A stretch of DNA of 64,000 nucleotides, from contig NC_054877.1 of NCBI RefSeq assembly GCF_018320785.1, positions 41,624,151 to 41,688,150 on the forward strand, written 5' to 3'. This document shows, piece after piece, positions 45,516 through 58,449 of this stretch (its first letter is position 1; each line of letters opens with the position of its first letter). The notes below the pieces were generated by a model. The model was not told where the DNA came from, made no database searches, and worked only from the letters and a program-made list of their open reading frames with translations. Both the position numbers and the translations under genes were made by a program. This DNA comes from Cheilinus undulatus. Taxonomy: Eukaryota > Chordata > Actinopteri > Labriformes > Labridae.

Positions 45516-46065
45516 CAGTGTCAACTTCATCGACTAAAACTATGACTTAAAATGTTCATCGACAGCCTTTTTTCCATGACGAAAACTAGACTAAAACTAG
45601 CCAAAGATGGATCTGTGATGACTAAAACTGACAAAAAGTAAGTTTAATTTTCATCAAAATGACTAAAACTAAATGAAAATGTAATGGAGTTTTTCGTCGG
45701 ACGTTAAAGATCCATGATATTTCTCCACTGTGGGTAAATCTGTCAAAAAACACAATGTATCTGTAGCTATTCTGCCTTTTAGCAGTAGAAAGCAGGGACC
45801 CCAGATTGGGCAGGGTGCAGAGAACACACTACCATGATTTGGTACCAGATTTAGGTAGGAGAATAAATGCCTGGAGTAAAGGTAAAAAATAAAATGTGAG
45901 GACTTTTATGGACCAAAACTAGACTAAAATGTTTTCAAATTTTTGTCAACTAAAACTAGACTAAAACTAAAAAGGGTAGAAATGACTAAAATGTGACTAA
46001 AACTAAAAGGCATTAAATTAGAAGACTAAGACTTAAATTAAAAATAGCTGCCAAAATGAACACTG
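45516..46065. mobile_element. Non-autonomous hAT element with perfect 8-bp target duplication
   Basis: The 550-bp element starts cagtgtcaacttcat and ends ccaaaatgaacactg. It is flanked by atggaggc on both sides (45508-45515, 46066-46073). The interior repeats 'gactaaaact' many times. It is non-coding. Confidence 0.92.
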
Positions 46066-46073
46066 ATGGAGGC

Positions 46074-47367
46074 CTTTAACAGCCAGACAGTAGTTGTGTG
46101 ATCTGATAAAACAGAGCCAGGGATAATATTTTGAATCTGAGACGTTTTTATCATCATTAGGTTAGCTCTCACGTTCTCGTTATCTTTGTGGTGTCATGTT
46201 GATTAATGCTACCAATCTGAATGATGCAGTCATAATTTACAGCCTGAGTACCGCTGCTTTTATTGAGTCTATCACTGCCTCCGCTCTGCTGACGTCTGTG
46301 AGGTGTTAGCTGTTCCACCAGGCAGGATTTTCCCTAAAACATTCCAGTATATCAAAAGATAGTCGAGAAGTCCGGAAAAATGCCATTTCATTCTCTGTAG
46401 ATCATCTCACCCAGTCAGATTTATTTCTCCTGTGGCGTTTAATCCTCTGATTGTTTTTCCTGAAAGCAGACGAGCGTCACAGTCTCTGCCAGCTTCCTTT
46501 TTTCTCTGCCTCCCTTTGTGTACTAAACAGCTGACTACCATCTCTCAGTAAGCACACTATGAATACACACCTGTTTTAAATGTGCAGTTGTATTTTCTCC
46601 GGTCATTTGGATGTTATCTACATCTGCTCTTTCCAGTCCCTCTCCATTTTTGCTCCAGGCTGTACACATGTGGGCAGAGTAATCAGATTACTCTTATGGT
46701 CCATTTAGTTCCACAAATAGCAGTTGATTCTCCTGCTCCTTATGATAAAGTTTTCTGTTTTTCTCCTCATATGTACATGTGTATTTGTCTGTTCACTGAA
46801 AGCAAAAGAGAATTCAGGTCATATAAATGTCATTTTTATTATTGTTTAAACACTCAAACATACAGACGCCTTTGTGAACCTGATGACCCCCCATGACAAT
46901 ACTGACATCTTTATAGCTTTATATGACAACAGGTATAATATGACTGAAGCAGGGGTCTGTCTTGTTACTTAGTAGTTATCATGCTGGTTTCTATCAATTA
47001 CGATAAAGTCGAGATGTAAGATGATGATTGGCATATCTGTTGACATATGCAATGAACAAGAAGCCAGGAGTCAGTGAGTTTTTGCTTCAAATCAACAGAA
47101 GAATCTGTTCTGCTGTGGATTTTACCAACCTGAGGGGTCTATGACATTAAATCAGTTTGTTGAAATGTCTTAAATTGGTAAGCTCTGGTTACTCGAAGGA
47201 GGGCTGCATCATTTCAGGGAAATTACAGAAGCCTTCTCCTTCCATCGGACTCATTGGCCCTTATGTATCAAACTTACATAGAAACCTGTGCAGATTTGAG
47301 TGTAGAAATCATCTTATGGTCCGCACGACTGATATGCTGATGAATACTGCAACTAAGAACAATAATT
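46074..47367. other. Intergenic, no gene recognised
   Basis: No splice-consistent coding sequence or named repeat was seen. Confidence 0.4.
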
Positions 47368-47796
47368 TAAAGGGGACATATATTAATGTTTTAAGACAAG
47401 TTTATTTTGTTCTCAGAGGTCCCCAAAACATACCTGTGGAGTTTATTGCTGAAAAATCACTCCAGTATAAGACTTTTGCATGTCTAAAAAAACCCTCTGT
47501 TTCAGCCCTGTTCAGAACGAGCTGTTTCTGTGGCTTTAAATGTTTAAACGTTGAGCTGTCTGACTCTGACCACAACACGGGACGGCCAACCAAACCTGGG
47601 AGCAGGGCTAACTCCCCACATGAGGTCATGAGGGGAGAATATGAGAACTGCTTGTTTCAGCACATATTTTCTGAAAGGTGGAGAAAGAGAAGGTGGAAGG
47701 GAATGGATTTTCCTGAGGGGATTGTGGACAGGCTAGGGGCACATATTTATGATAGAAAGCCTGAAAAGTGATTTTTGCATAATATGTCCCTTTATA
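47368..47796. mobile_element. hAT-type MITE, nearly whole
   Basis: Ends read aaaggggacatatattaatg and gcataatatgtcccttta (inverted). The body has ctcagaggtccccaaaacat and ctgtttctgtggctttaaat blocks shared with the copies at 34018-34433 and 58738-59243. The 204-codon open frame that covers it is a chance reading, not a gene. Confidence 0.8.
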
Positions 47797-49300
47797 AAGA
47801 AGCAGCAAACAAAGAGTACAATTAAAGTCCTGTGTTTTTTTAGCTTCACTGTTAACTTCATCTATGGCTTTCTGTTACCTCTGTGACCAAATGATAACTT
47901 TTTGCTTGTGCCACAGGATGAGACATAATGTAGAAACAGTGTTAAGATTTACAGCCATGAATTTGTGCATCGTGTTGTATTTTAAGTAAGTGCCAAGTAG
48001 ACCTGGTTTATATCTGGAGTGGAATGGCTTTTCTGGGATGCAGATGAACCGGAGTGCGCGGTGTTAACCTGCACAGGGAGTGACATGTACTCTGCAGTGT
48101 GCTGTGATTGCAGATGGCTGTGGAGACGGAGTATGTGTGATTTAAGGATTAAGGGCAGAGCAGCACTGTGCATGATTGTGTTCTTGTCTGACCTCATGTG
48201 AATGTGGAGCTCCCACCGTGTGTTGGTGTGCCCTGCATTCTCATGCTTCTCCATGCCCATAATGTCTCTGTTGTGGAAATAATTAAAAATTACAAAGGCA
48301 TCGTAATGGTGAAGCTTCCTCATGGGGCTCTTGCAGAACTGCTCACTATAAAAGTCTTGAAAAGAATGTCATCCATGGTTTTCTAAAAAAAATCATCTAC
48401 AAAAATCAAGTCACTGAAACCTCTTTCCTGACTTCCATGGCTCTTTTTTCTCTCATATTTGTGTTTCAAAGATGCTGACACTCTTTGGCCTCTCTCTGAA
48501 GAGTGGAAGCAGACTAAAACACATTTCTGCAGACCGGCCTGTCTGAATGTTTATACAGAAATGTTTATCTTTGTTTCTTGAGGGAATAAAAGTCATTAGA
48601 GAGAGATTCTTAAGAATGCACAATCTAAATAAAACAAGGAAACATTTTTGACACATCAAAAAGTTTTACTTATATAATCTTCACAATGCAATGTTTGATT
48701 CTCAGAAGGTAGGAAAAGACTTTTACACCTGACCATAAGGACCTGAACTTTTCAACAGGCTGCTCTGTAAGACTTTGTTTTGAAAAATTAAAAAACGTGT
48801 TTTTGAGTGTTTATATTCTCACAGTAACAATTCTAACACACTAATATAACTAGGATATAGTGAGTACAGTACCACCATCTGAGTGTGCAGTGTAAGCATG
48901 CGCTATTTACACTTGAAACAAGCTTCCATAAAACTTCAATAAAAGCCCATCCCAAATAAAGCCAAATGATTGTGCTGTAACCTTTGACTAACCTATTTGT
49001 GGCACATTTAGACAAATAGGTGTAGGATTCAAAAGAGCCCCCTATGGATTTAGTGCTGAAGTAGTTTGCAGATAAAAAAAAAAAAAATAAGAGCATTAAG
49101 GCACATGTGTTTGCTGGCTTAGGAGACAAAAATGGACGGTGTTACAAAATCAGACATTTTTACAATCCTTACTAAAATTTAAACACTATAATGTATGCAT
49201 TAAACAGCCAACGACACTCGTATGCCATTACATAGCTCCATACACACAAAATTATTGGTACCCTTATATACTTTTAAAGGCAAATATACGAAAAAAACAA
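47797..49300. other. Intergenic, no gene recognised
   Basis: AT-rich, without clear repeats or conserved coding signals. Confidence 0.4.
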
Positions 49301-50333
49301 AAAAACAAAATCCTGGGTTGTAAAGGTCAGAACACGAGTAAATATTTTAAATTGTGCGTCTAATAGGTCAAAATAATGTTTTTAAAAGGCAACTGTATGT
49401 AGCAGAAAGTCCAAATCATGTTTCAAATGAGAGAATATGTGATAAAATTAAAAACCATAAGTTTTAAAGGTGAAAATATGAGTTTAAATTTTTAATTGTG
49501 AGATTAGTAGTTCAAAATACTGGATTAAGAGTCAGAGTTAGGAGTTGAGAAAGTCAAAACATGAGATAAAATTTAAGATATTGAGTAAAAAAGGTCAAAA
49601 ATATGTCTAAAATGTAAAACTGTGAACCTAAAAGGTCAAAGTATAAGATCAAAAGTTTAAATGCAGTTAATATATTAACTTAAGTTCGGGAGCAGGGCCA
49701 CACCAAAACCACACCCTCAATCACCTGACTAGCCTACTTAAACGTAGTCAACCTACACCACGCTGCCTGTCTTAGAGTCTACAACCCACCCTCCCTCATT
49801 TCTCTAACTCAACAATCTCCTCCTTCATCCATTTGCTTCACCCAAGACTCATCTAATTCCAGTTACAGTCTGGGTTGAGATCAGCTCGGGCAGAACGACG
49901 CCTGAGACGGAACCCCCATCCTGAGTCTCCCTCTGCCGAGCCTCCATGCATCTCCCAGACTAGACTAAAACTACTTACCAACATCCCTCATCTTCATCTC
50001 AACAGACAACAGTCTCGCTGCACATTCTTATCAATCTCGATTAAACCTTTAAACGCATTCCGTTGTGGTGTGGTCCTTGCTAGTGAAGTCTTACTTGTGA
50101 GATGAAAAATTTTAAAATATGAAAACAAATAAATTTCTTTACCACATCCTGACTTTTAATCTAATTATTTTTAGTCTTTACCATTTCGTTTTAAATAATC
50201 AAGGTAAATGTTACATTTTCATACTGGAGGAAATCTGCAGACCTCATTCTGGTGGGCCAGTTATAATTAAAATATAATATGATCTTGCGGGCCAGATATA
50301 ACTGTACCCCCAGGCCTTGTTTGACACACCTGT
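49300..50333. mobile_element. hAT-like element copy, truncated, with an internal insertion
   Basis: The right end (gcgggccagatataactgta ... tttgacacacctg) is the inverse of the left end of the element at 40042-40852, including the 'ctgcagacctcattctggtg' block. The interior shares the 'gtcaaaatatgag' wording. The expected left terminus is missing. A compositionally different block (49681-50105) interrupts it. Confidence 0.6.
49681..50105. mobile_element. C-rich insertion, possible solo LTR fossil
   Basis: About 425 bp, much richer in C and in unique sequence than the AT-rich hAT copy around it. It has a TTAAA-type signal and a GT-rich tract near its right end, as in retroviral-kin terminal repeats. 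There is no coding part. Family is unknown and the call is tentative. Confidence 0.3.
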
Positions 50334-50759
50334 CTTACATCTTCTTCTATGCGTATTTAGCACAACTTTTCACTTTGAATAAGTCAAAATCATAATAAAA
50401 ATGTTAAAATGCTAAAAGGGATCATGACCAGTTGGTCAAAAAATGACAAGCTGGGAGTGAGAAAGTGTTGTATCTCCAAAATTTAACCTGTTTGAGACTC
50501 TGGCCTAGTTGTGGCCTTGAACAGAGACTGTGGTCTCTGATTTCACAGAGCTTCACTGTTTTTGGAGTGCTTTGTAACTTACTTAATGGTGTAGTTTTAA
50601 CAGTAAATGACTAAAAACAGGCAAACCGTAACAAGCTCATCAAAGTTTGCAGCTGTGTCCCATTAACCATGCCGGCTGGTTAAAGTTTGATGTTCTAACT
50701 CCTGATCTGGGTGTCTGGTAAGCTTCATGTTGAATTAATCAACTTAAGATTGTACCAGA

Positions 50760-51020
50760 ATGAATCTAAGTTACGTATGGCACATGATGGCTCAGAGGTA
50801 GAGGAGTTTTAGTACTTCAGAGAGTGCCAATGTATCATTGGACAAGATACGTAAGCCCTTAGGACCTAACGTATGACGCTGTATTGATTAGATCATTGGA
50901 CAGATAGACAATTTATCACTTTGCATTGCAGCTCTGCCATCAGTGTATGAAACTGTGTGTGAAAGTTGTAGTGACATGCTTGAGGATTAGAAAAGCATTA
51001 CAAAAGGCTTAGTCCATCCA
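50760..51020 (+). repeat. SINE/LINE-tail-like fish repeat
   Basis: Contains diverged 'gccatcagtgtatgaaactgtg' and 'gaggattagaaaagcattac' blocks. These correspond to a common fish repeat whose tail reads like 'gactagaaaagcgctatata'. Confidence 0.5.
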
Positions 51021-51729
51021 TGTTGTCTTTTGGCATGGATATAGAATTTACCCGGGTCATAGACGTCCATCCATTGATCATGCATAGGCCTACTGCTGGT
51101 GTAACGTGGTATATGCAGGCATATGGAGTACACCCAATCATTTGTCAGCCTCCATGAGGTATATGTACTTCTGAATCTTCTCTGATTTATATCACCTGTG
51201 TGGTACAGTGCTTTTTTCCTTAGGAAAGTGTAGGCACAACTTGCCTTACTCTGCCTCTAAGGGTGCTTTTCCGCTATGCTCAACACTGCCCCCACAGTTA
51301 ATGGTGGTATGACAACGATAGGTCTGTAGTCTTTACCTTCAAGAGAACATGCAAGAAATACAGATGAAGAGAATACATGGTTTGAGCAGAAAGTTCCATC
51401 CGTATGCCTATGCATTTAAACACAGAGCATGAATGTGCCTTAAGAAAACCAGGTAAGCTTTTTAGACACAGGGTAGAGCAGGTCATACTCCCTGGTTCCC
51501 TAGGATATCTCATGATGTGAACGGCGCTGGTGGTTCTACTTTTATCAGCTTGAAGTCAAGCAGCAGAAGCTGAGTATCAATGTGCAAACACAAAAGGCCT
51601 ATTTTTAGATGTGCTCAGTATGCAAAAGCAGTCTATGATGCAAGTGACAAATCTAGTGCTAAAAAATGTGGGGCAAAAATATACTCTCTTTGCAGGAAAA
51701 CACTATACCACAGCTTTATCGTTTGGGTT

Positions 51730-51960
51730 GCTGGAACAGATCTTAGCTGTCACTGGTAGACTCTGGATATGTCACCAGTGAATCACAGAGACATACAAGC
51801 AAACATTCCTGCTCTCACTCACCAACAGGCAATTTAGAGTCACTGATTAACCTAAGCAGCAGGTCTCTGATCTGTGGGAGGAGGCTGCAGTACCCAGAGA
51901 GAACCCAGCATGCAAAGGGAGAACATGCAAACTCCACAATAAAACTGTGCTCTCATTCTC
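51730..51960 (-). repeat. SINE-like repeat copy (antisense)
   Basis: Blocks 'caatttagagtcactgatta', 'tgtgggaggaggctgcagta' and 'ggagaacatgcaaactccac' are the reverse of the tail seen at 233-425. The copy is diverged. Confidence 0.6.
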
Positions 51961-53240
51961 CTGAAAACTTCTAGACCTAAGGGGATGATGTATGACATAC
52001 AATAACAAAATTATTTGGTTAGCTAATGTTGGGGTTGTACTGTCTATGGTCAAGCAGTGGCCTAATAATCGTCACTGACCTCTACCATTCACTAGTGGTA
52101 CATTTTTCTGAATTAAACATTGGAGTAAAAAGAAATGGCTCTTTGAATTCACACATGCAGCTGCAGCTAAACATTTTCAGATTTTGCTTGCTGTGATTTG
52201 AGAGCACTGACTCATATGCAGCCCTCATAGAAGTCATGCACTGCTCACATCAGACACATTTGGGAAAAAATAGTAGATTCTAATGTCAGATCTTGAACTT
52301 AGTGGCACCATAAAACACTCAAAATGTTGTCAAACTAACATAATGCCTTTTTAACTATTTTATGTGTAAAGCAGAGCTGACTTGCTGTTCAGTCTAAATG
52401 CGTTTATCCAGACTTTCCTAAGCTCTGTTTGGAAACAATTCACCACATTTATATCTAAAGCTAATCTCAGTGCTGCCAAATAAGAGGCCTTTGAATACAT
52501 AAAACATGCTAACTGCTGACAGAAAACGTTATACTAAGTGGGGCATATTTTTGACCTATTTTGTTGGAACAGCAGCATAATGCCCACATGCTCACATATA
52601 TACATATATACATTCATACTGTTGACACACAACAGAGCTTCCCACTCCCAGCCCCGTCTTTATGTAACTTCGTGATTGATTTTGTTTAAAAAAAATCTTT
52701 AGTTTAATTTTAAAATGTTGACAGTGGTGGTCTGTTCTGGGCTCTGTGGGCGGCTTGGTCCACATGTTAGCTCCTGTTATAGAAACCAATCTGGGTAAAG
52801 GAAGTGCTCCGGCACGACATTTTACAGTTCCCAGCAGCAGAATTCCTCACGGACGATCTCTCAGTTTCACTGAGCGCACAGAGAGCTGGAGGACCCTAAT
52901 TGGGGAAACACTTGTGGGTTAGACTGTCATTGTGCAAATGAAATGTGGTTGTTTAAGCTCTGTATGATCAGGTTTACAGGATGTGGAAGTGGTCAGATCT
53001 GAATGTGGCCCAATGTCTTTATATACAATACTACATAACCCCTACATGAGTTAGTCACTGAATATTTGCAGTCATTGAGTTTAAATGTGTAAATGCTAAA
53101 CAATATGAAACATGCATGAGTTGAGTTTGATTATTTTATAACATGTTTTTCAAATTAAAAGCGAGGATCCAACATTAGATCACCATATTGGACTATTATA
53201 AACTTGACCAACTGTCAATCCCAATGCCAACTTCTAAAGG
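51961..53240. other. Intergenic, no gene recognised
   Basis: AT-rich; short (TATA/CATA) run near 52595-52610. Nothing else was identified. Confidence 0.4.
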
Positions 53241-53249
53241 TACAAAAAG

Positions 53250-53500
53250 ATGCACTATGACACAATTCAATATGTTACAATTCGATTCTACACAACATCC
53301 GATATAATACAATACAACAAATTTGATACGATACAACACATGCAATATATGATAAATACAGTACAATATGACACATATTATAGAATTATTAGGATATGAT
53401 ACAAAACAATACAATACATGCAATATGATATGATATAATGTGATTCAATACAATGCACATAATAAAATCTGATACAGTGCAGTAAATACTGTATGACATA
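53250..53500. repeat. Diverged 'gatacaatac' minisatellite patch
   Basis: Loose repeats such as 'gatacaatacaat' and 'atgcaatatgatat', similar in wording to the larger array at 18930-20060. Confidence 0.65.
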
Positions 53501-53600
53501 ATTCAATGCATTAAAAATGTCCAATAAAAACTGCAGTCAAATATATGTTTTATGGATTTCTCCATGATATATATATATATATTTTTTAATTGCTTACATA

Positions 53601-53962
53601 TTAAGCCTGATTTATGCTTCTTTGTCGCCGTCACCGTGAAGCCATTGGTGACCATTCAAAGTTCTGCGTCGAGGGAACTTGTCGCTCTGCAATTTACCGC
53701 CATGCTGCTAGGGGGGTGTGGCTGTGTGCGTGCGTGGCTTCATGGTGGTGTTGCAGGAAGATAGACCTAAAAAAGCAACTGCTGGAAATGACGTTTTGAG
53801 CGGACCAATCACTGCCTTTGTGGTCCACACATAGTTAGGATTTTTTGGAGATGCACATCAGGCTACGGCTGATTATTGGGGGATGGTGGACAGGCCAAGG
53901 GAACCTATTTTTTCTAGAAAAACCTTAAAAAGTGTGTTTTGCATACTATGTGACCTTTAATG
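53601..53962. repeat. Two abutting transposon remnants
   Basis: 53601-53870 (taagcctgatttatgcttct ...) is GC-richer and resembles Harbinger-type MITE ends. 53875-53962 (ggacaggccaagg ... gtgttttgcatactatgtg) is the right end of the hAT-type MITE family also seen at 47368. Both are truncated. Confidence 0.45.
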
Positions 53963-54059
53963 TACTTGAGCCAATAATGAGTCATCAAAATATTGATTAA
54001 GATAACATGCTCCTCGAAAGGGTAAGTACAATTACTGAATTTAATCACAGCTCACATTT

Positions 54060-54600
54060 TTTTTCCAAAGATTTCTTTTTGACTTTTTATTGCTTTGTTA
54101 TAGGGACAAGACAGTAGTTAGAGTTGAAAACAGAGCCTAAAGAGTGGGCAGTGATGGGCGGAAAAAGAGCCAGAGGTCAAACTTGAACCCTGGCTGCCAA
54201 CATGGGACGTGACCTCACAGCTTAGCTGTTTGTACCCCACCATTTTAATCGCTCATTATACGTCAGATCTTAGCCTCTTTCACTGTCTGACATCTCACGG
54301 TCTTCTTTTTTGGACGTCACAACAACAAAAATGAATAGTTTAAATATTGTTTGACTTTTCTTCCACTCAAAAAGACTCCATCACCAGCTGTCTGCTTCTG
54401 TCAGATAAAAAGATGATAAATAGGTCTACACACAACACTCACGGAAAACTTCATTAGTTATACCTGTCCAACGGCACTGACGTAAAGATCTAATCAGCCA
54501 ATCACATGGCATCTATCAATGCCTTTAATCACGTGGACAGTCAATCTGGCGTGGCAGGTTATTGTTTGCAATCGTCACTTTGCAATCATCACTGCAGACA
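54060..54600. repeat. SINE-like and MITE-like remnants
   Basis: 54080-54235 ends with a 'gtcaaacttgaaccctggct' block that resembles a tRNA-derived SINE head in reverse. 54440-54600 (catcaatgcctttaatcacg; ctaatcagccaatcacatgg) matches a widespread fish repeat. Boundaries are approximate. Confidence 0.4.
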
Positions 54601-55669
54601 GCAGGTGCATTGTCTCACTGGCTTGCTGAGGAGTCTAATGTATGCATTTCTTAGATTAAAGGATACAAAATAATTTGAAACTGTCCTCATATCTGTCATC
54701 TGTCACATTTTTAAAATAGATTTGTGAATACTGAGACCAGCATTTCTGGCAACGACATCCAGGACATGTTAAAAATCACTTAAATCCCCTTTTCTTCCCA
54801 TCCTCAGTTTGAACTTCAGCAGATCGTCTTGGCCATGTCTAAATGCCTAAATAAATTGGTCGATGTCATGTGGAGTGTTATTCTAACTACACGGCCCCAT
54901 TCAGCAACATTACAAATGTGAAGTTTCCAAAAACATATCAATTATCCTAAAGGTTTAAAATTCCTGTGAAGAACATTAACTCCTACTGATGGAAACCTCA
55001 CTTTTCATTCAGTGATAACAAAAAATACAAAACTCTACAGCCAATTCAAATCTGTCTGTTCAAAGAGAGCCAGCTTTGTGACACTGAAACTCTAAAAAAT
55101 ACATTTCTGTCCTGAGATTTTTGACTTCAGTCCCAGGAGAAGGTAAATCTGACATCCTTCAAAGTGATCCAGATCCTCCCTGACTAATTAGTCCAGTTAA
55201 ACTTGAGGTGAAGCTCATGGAGGAAATGGAGCGAGCAGAAAACAAAGCTCACTACTGTGTATTGTTGTCACTAACATGTTTTCCTCATGTTTGGGAGGAA
55301 ATGAATTAATGCTCATGTTTTCACGCTGAAACCATCTGACCAGAGACAAACATGTTTGCATGTTTTTCACTCGTGTTCTCCGTTCACATGTATCCACAGG
55401 GAAATTACATACATATGTTTTCAGTCTTCCCACACTGTTGCTGATGAATGATGTACTTTAAATCTCACTATTCTGCACAGTTTGGTAGAAAAATACTGAT
55501 GTATGTGTACCATGCTTCATGTACAGTAACATTATCTTATCTGAAAGTAATATGATGGCCTTGGATAGCTGTGAAAACTCATATTTATTGCATGTACCTG
55601 CCCTGTTCAGCTGAATGTACTGTATATAGTTTGCTATATATAACCTGAAGTAATGATAGAGGGACTATT
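54601..55669. other. Intergenic, no gene recognised
   Basis: No repeat family or coding signal recognised. Confidence 0.35.
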
Positions 55670-56198
55670 CAGGGTATATGCGGGAATCTTGAAGTTAATT
55701 TTAATACCTTTTTAAGACTTTTTCAAGACCATCTCAATATATTTTAATACCTCACCACCACTTCAAACTGTAACCATTTACATCAGTGATATTTTTAACT
55801 TAACAGTTTTAGTTTGTGATAAAGACTATAGACCACTATGATACAACAAAATTCAAATAGGCTGGGATAGTAAGTCTTTGTGCTTCTGAATTTCCACCCG
55901 CCTGCCCACTCGCTCACTCTGGTGCTCTCAGAGACAATTTACAAACACACCCACAATAGCCTAGTTTTTATATGTACCTGTTCATCTTTGTTTTTTAATA
56001 AAAATGAATAAATTCACACACCTTTACGATGTTTTTGGGACTCAAACTCTTGGGCAGCTAATTCAGAAAAAATACTTTCAAAATTTAAGGCTTTATAAAG
56101 TTATAAAGCGTGTTAAGACTTTTTAGTACTTTTTAAGGGTCTTAATTTTCCCAAAATTATCACCTTTTAATACTTTTCAAGACCCCGTTGATACCCTG
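55670..56198. mobile_element. Probable non-autonomous hAT-like element
   Basis: Begins cagggtatatgcggg and ends gttgataccctg, an inverted CAGGGTAT pair. The interior repeats 'aagactttttcaag' and 'ttttaatacc'. Flanking 8-mers do not match, so the ends or the duplication have decayed. Confidence 0.5.
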
Positions 56199-56449
56199 TT
56201 ATTAGGGCCTTGATTGTTAAGTCACAGTTGTATGAATGTTATTTTATTTTTTGAGTTATGTTGTCTCAGCTAAAACTAAACTAAACTAAACACTCTCCTA
56301 AACCTTGTGGAAAGCCTTCCCATAAGAGTTGAAGCTGTTATAGCTGCAAAGGGTGGACCGACGTCATATTAAACCCTACGGATTAAGAATGGGGTCACCT
56401 AAGTTCATATGAGAGTCAAGGCAGCGAATACTTTTGGAAATATAGTGTA

Positions 56450-57075
56450 TATAAGCTACATAGGTACCTTGTCTACTTTAGATTTAGCTGCACTGTCTAA
56501 ATCTAATGTTGCTACAGCTTACTTAGCTATAGATAGTGTAACTATGTAGCAAATGTAACTAAAGAGAAGCTTACAAAGTGACTATGTAAGCTATGTAGGT
56601 ACTTTATCTATGTAGCCACGTTAGCTATAGCTACATTTTCTTAAGATCATGTTGCTTAAGCTCACTTTGCTCAAGCTCCCTTTGCAATGTACCATATGTA
56701 GCTAATGCTTTCAGAGCTACATAGCTACGTAGCTAAAGCAAAGCTTAAAAAGCAGCTATGTAAACTTCTTGGGTAACTTATCTATGTAGCAACCTTAGCT
56801 TTAGCTACTTTAGCTGAAGCTCATGTGGCTGAAGCTCACATTGCTATGTAGCATACATAGCTAAAGCTAACTGGGGTATGGCACTATGTAGCTAATGTAG
56901 CTATAGCAGAGCTTATAAAGCAACTATGTACGCTACATAGGTTCCTTTATCTATGGTAGCTTTAGCTATGCTTGCTAAAGTGCATGTTCCTAAAGCAAAT
57001 TGAGCTACACTGGCTTATGTAGTAACTTTAATTACATAGCTAGCATAGCTACGTCAAGTTTAGCTAAAGCTGACG
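56450..57075. repeat. TAGCTA-rich degenerate repeat
   Basis: Dense 'gctatgtagctaatg', 'tagctaaagct' and 'agctacatagcta' wording in both orientations, of the same type as the array in casq1 intron 5 (11165-11560). AGCT-centred units make the single strand highly self-complementary. Confidence 0.75.
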
Positions 57076-58449
57076 AAGTTCTAGTGAGCCACTGCTCATG
57101 TAAAAAAAAATCAAATCAAAGTGTAAATACATTTTAAGATTATGTCTCTTCTTTTCTGAGACATTCGGTGTCTCAGATAAGCGTGAGAGTGATGTACAGT
57201 CTGCAGCCAGAACCCTCTCAGTCACTGGGTTTCATATTCATCCCTTACTTGTGGGCTGAAAATCTCAAGAATGCTTTAAATGTCTTTCTTCAAACTTTGC
57301 TCAAACGTTTGCTCCATAAACGCTCTTGGACATCTGTAATCCACAACCCACTACTGCACTTTCCCCAGCAGGCAACTGTATGACTCAAGGAAGCACACGA
57401 CCCTGTGTTACTGCGACTTTAGCACAGAAGTATAAACAGGAAGATATATATATGTAAATGTAACAAAGCTAAAGCTCTTCTTCTGCAATGAAAAAAGATT
57501 TTTAAAAAAATCCCATTTAGTTTATTTGCATTTCACATTTCCGGCATTATTGATTATTTTACACTGCTATCATTTACTACAGTATCTGTTAACGTCTCAT
57601 TTTTCTAATGTTGCTGCTCTCAGAGGTCTTTAGATAAATCTGAGGAGTCATGATATGATGAAAAAAGCAGAAGAAGAGAAAGAACAACTCTACTCCACAA
57701 ATTTGTTTTCATTTCTTTGATATGTAATCCTTGTCCTGAAAGATATTGGATTATTTTACCTCTTTGGACCTCCAGCTGTCTTTAAAATGAAACCACATGA
57801 GGAGTTTAAAGGTCAAATGTGTCTGAGGTAAAAATTATGATAACTTTTCAAGCCAAGGTTTCAAACCACATATGTAATCAATAACTGTGAACTGTGTTCT
57901 GAGTACTTCTCCATGTTTTATACACATTCTCTATCTGAAAATAAAGACACCACACATATATTAGCAGTAGTCCAACTAGCAACTTCACTTCAAGGCATTG
58001 CAAAGCCTCATGCACCTTTTTCAGCTGGCTCCTGTTGAATTCTTAGTTTTAGTTTACACAAACAAACTCTGTCCACATCTGGAGAGTGAGCTCACTAAAG
58101 CTGATGTTAACGTTCCTGAATGTCACTGAGCACAGAAGAATCTTTATCTTTTGGTTATTTTGTACTTAACTTAGGATTCCACAGTGTATTTTCTCCTCTA
58201 AAGATCGTTTAAGTTCATTGTGTTGGTGTACAGGATTTACCCCAGATAAATATCCAGGAAAGACAATATATAATATGATACGAACATAAAACCGTACACA
58301 CACATACAAAAAGATGACAAATAAGAAAACAACATCACATCGTGGCAATAAAACAAAAATTAAGAAGATTAATAGCAGATAAATCAAATTGAAAACAGAG
58401 GATATAAAGATGGTAATGGAAATTTTTTAAAAAATAGTTAAAAGAAGCA
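57076..58449. other. Intergenic, no gene recognised
   Basis: AT-rich; no supported features. Confidence 0.4.

Noticed and set aside
47157-47771. 204-codon plus-strand open frame
   Set aside because: Most of it lies in an hAT-type MITE with copies elsewhere in the window; no splice or homology support as a gene.
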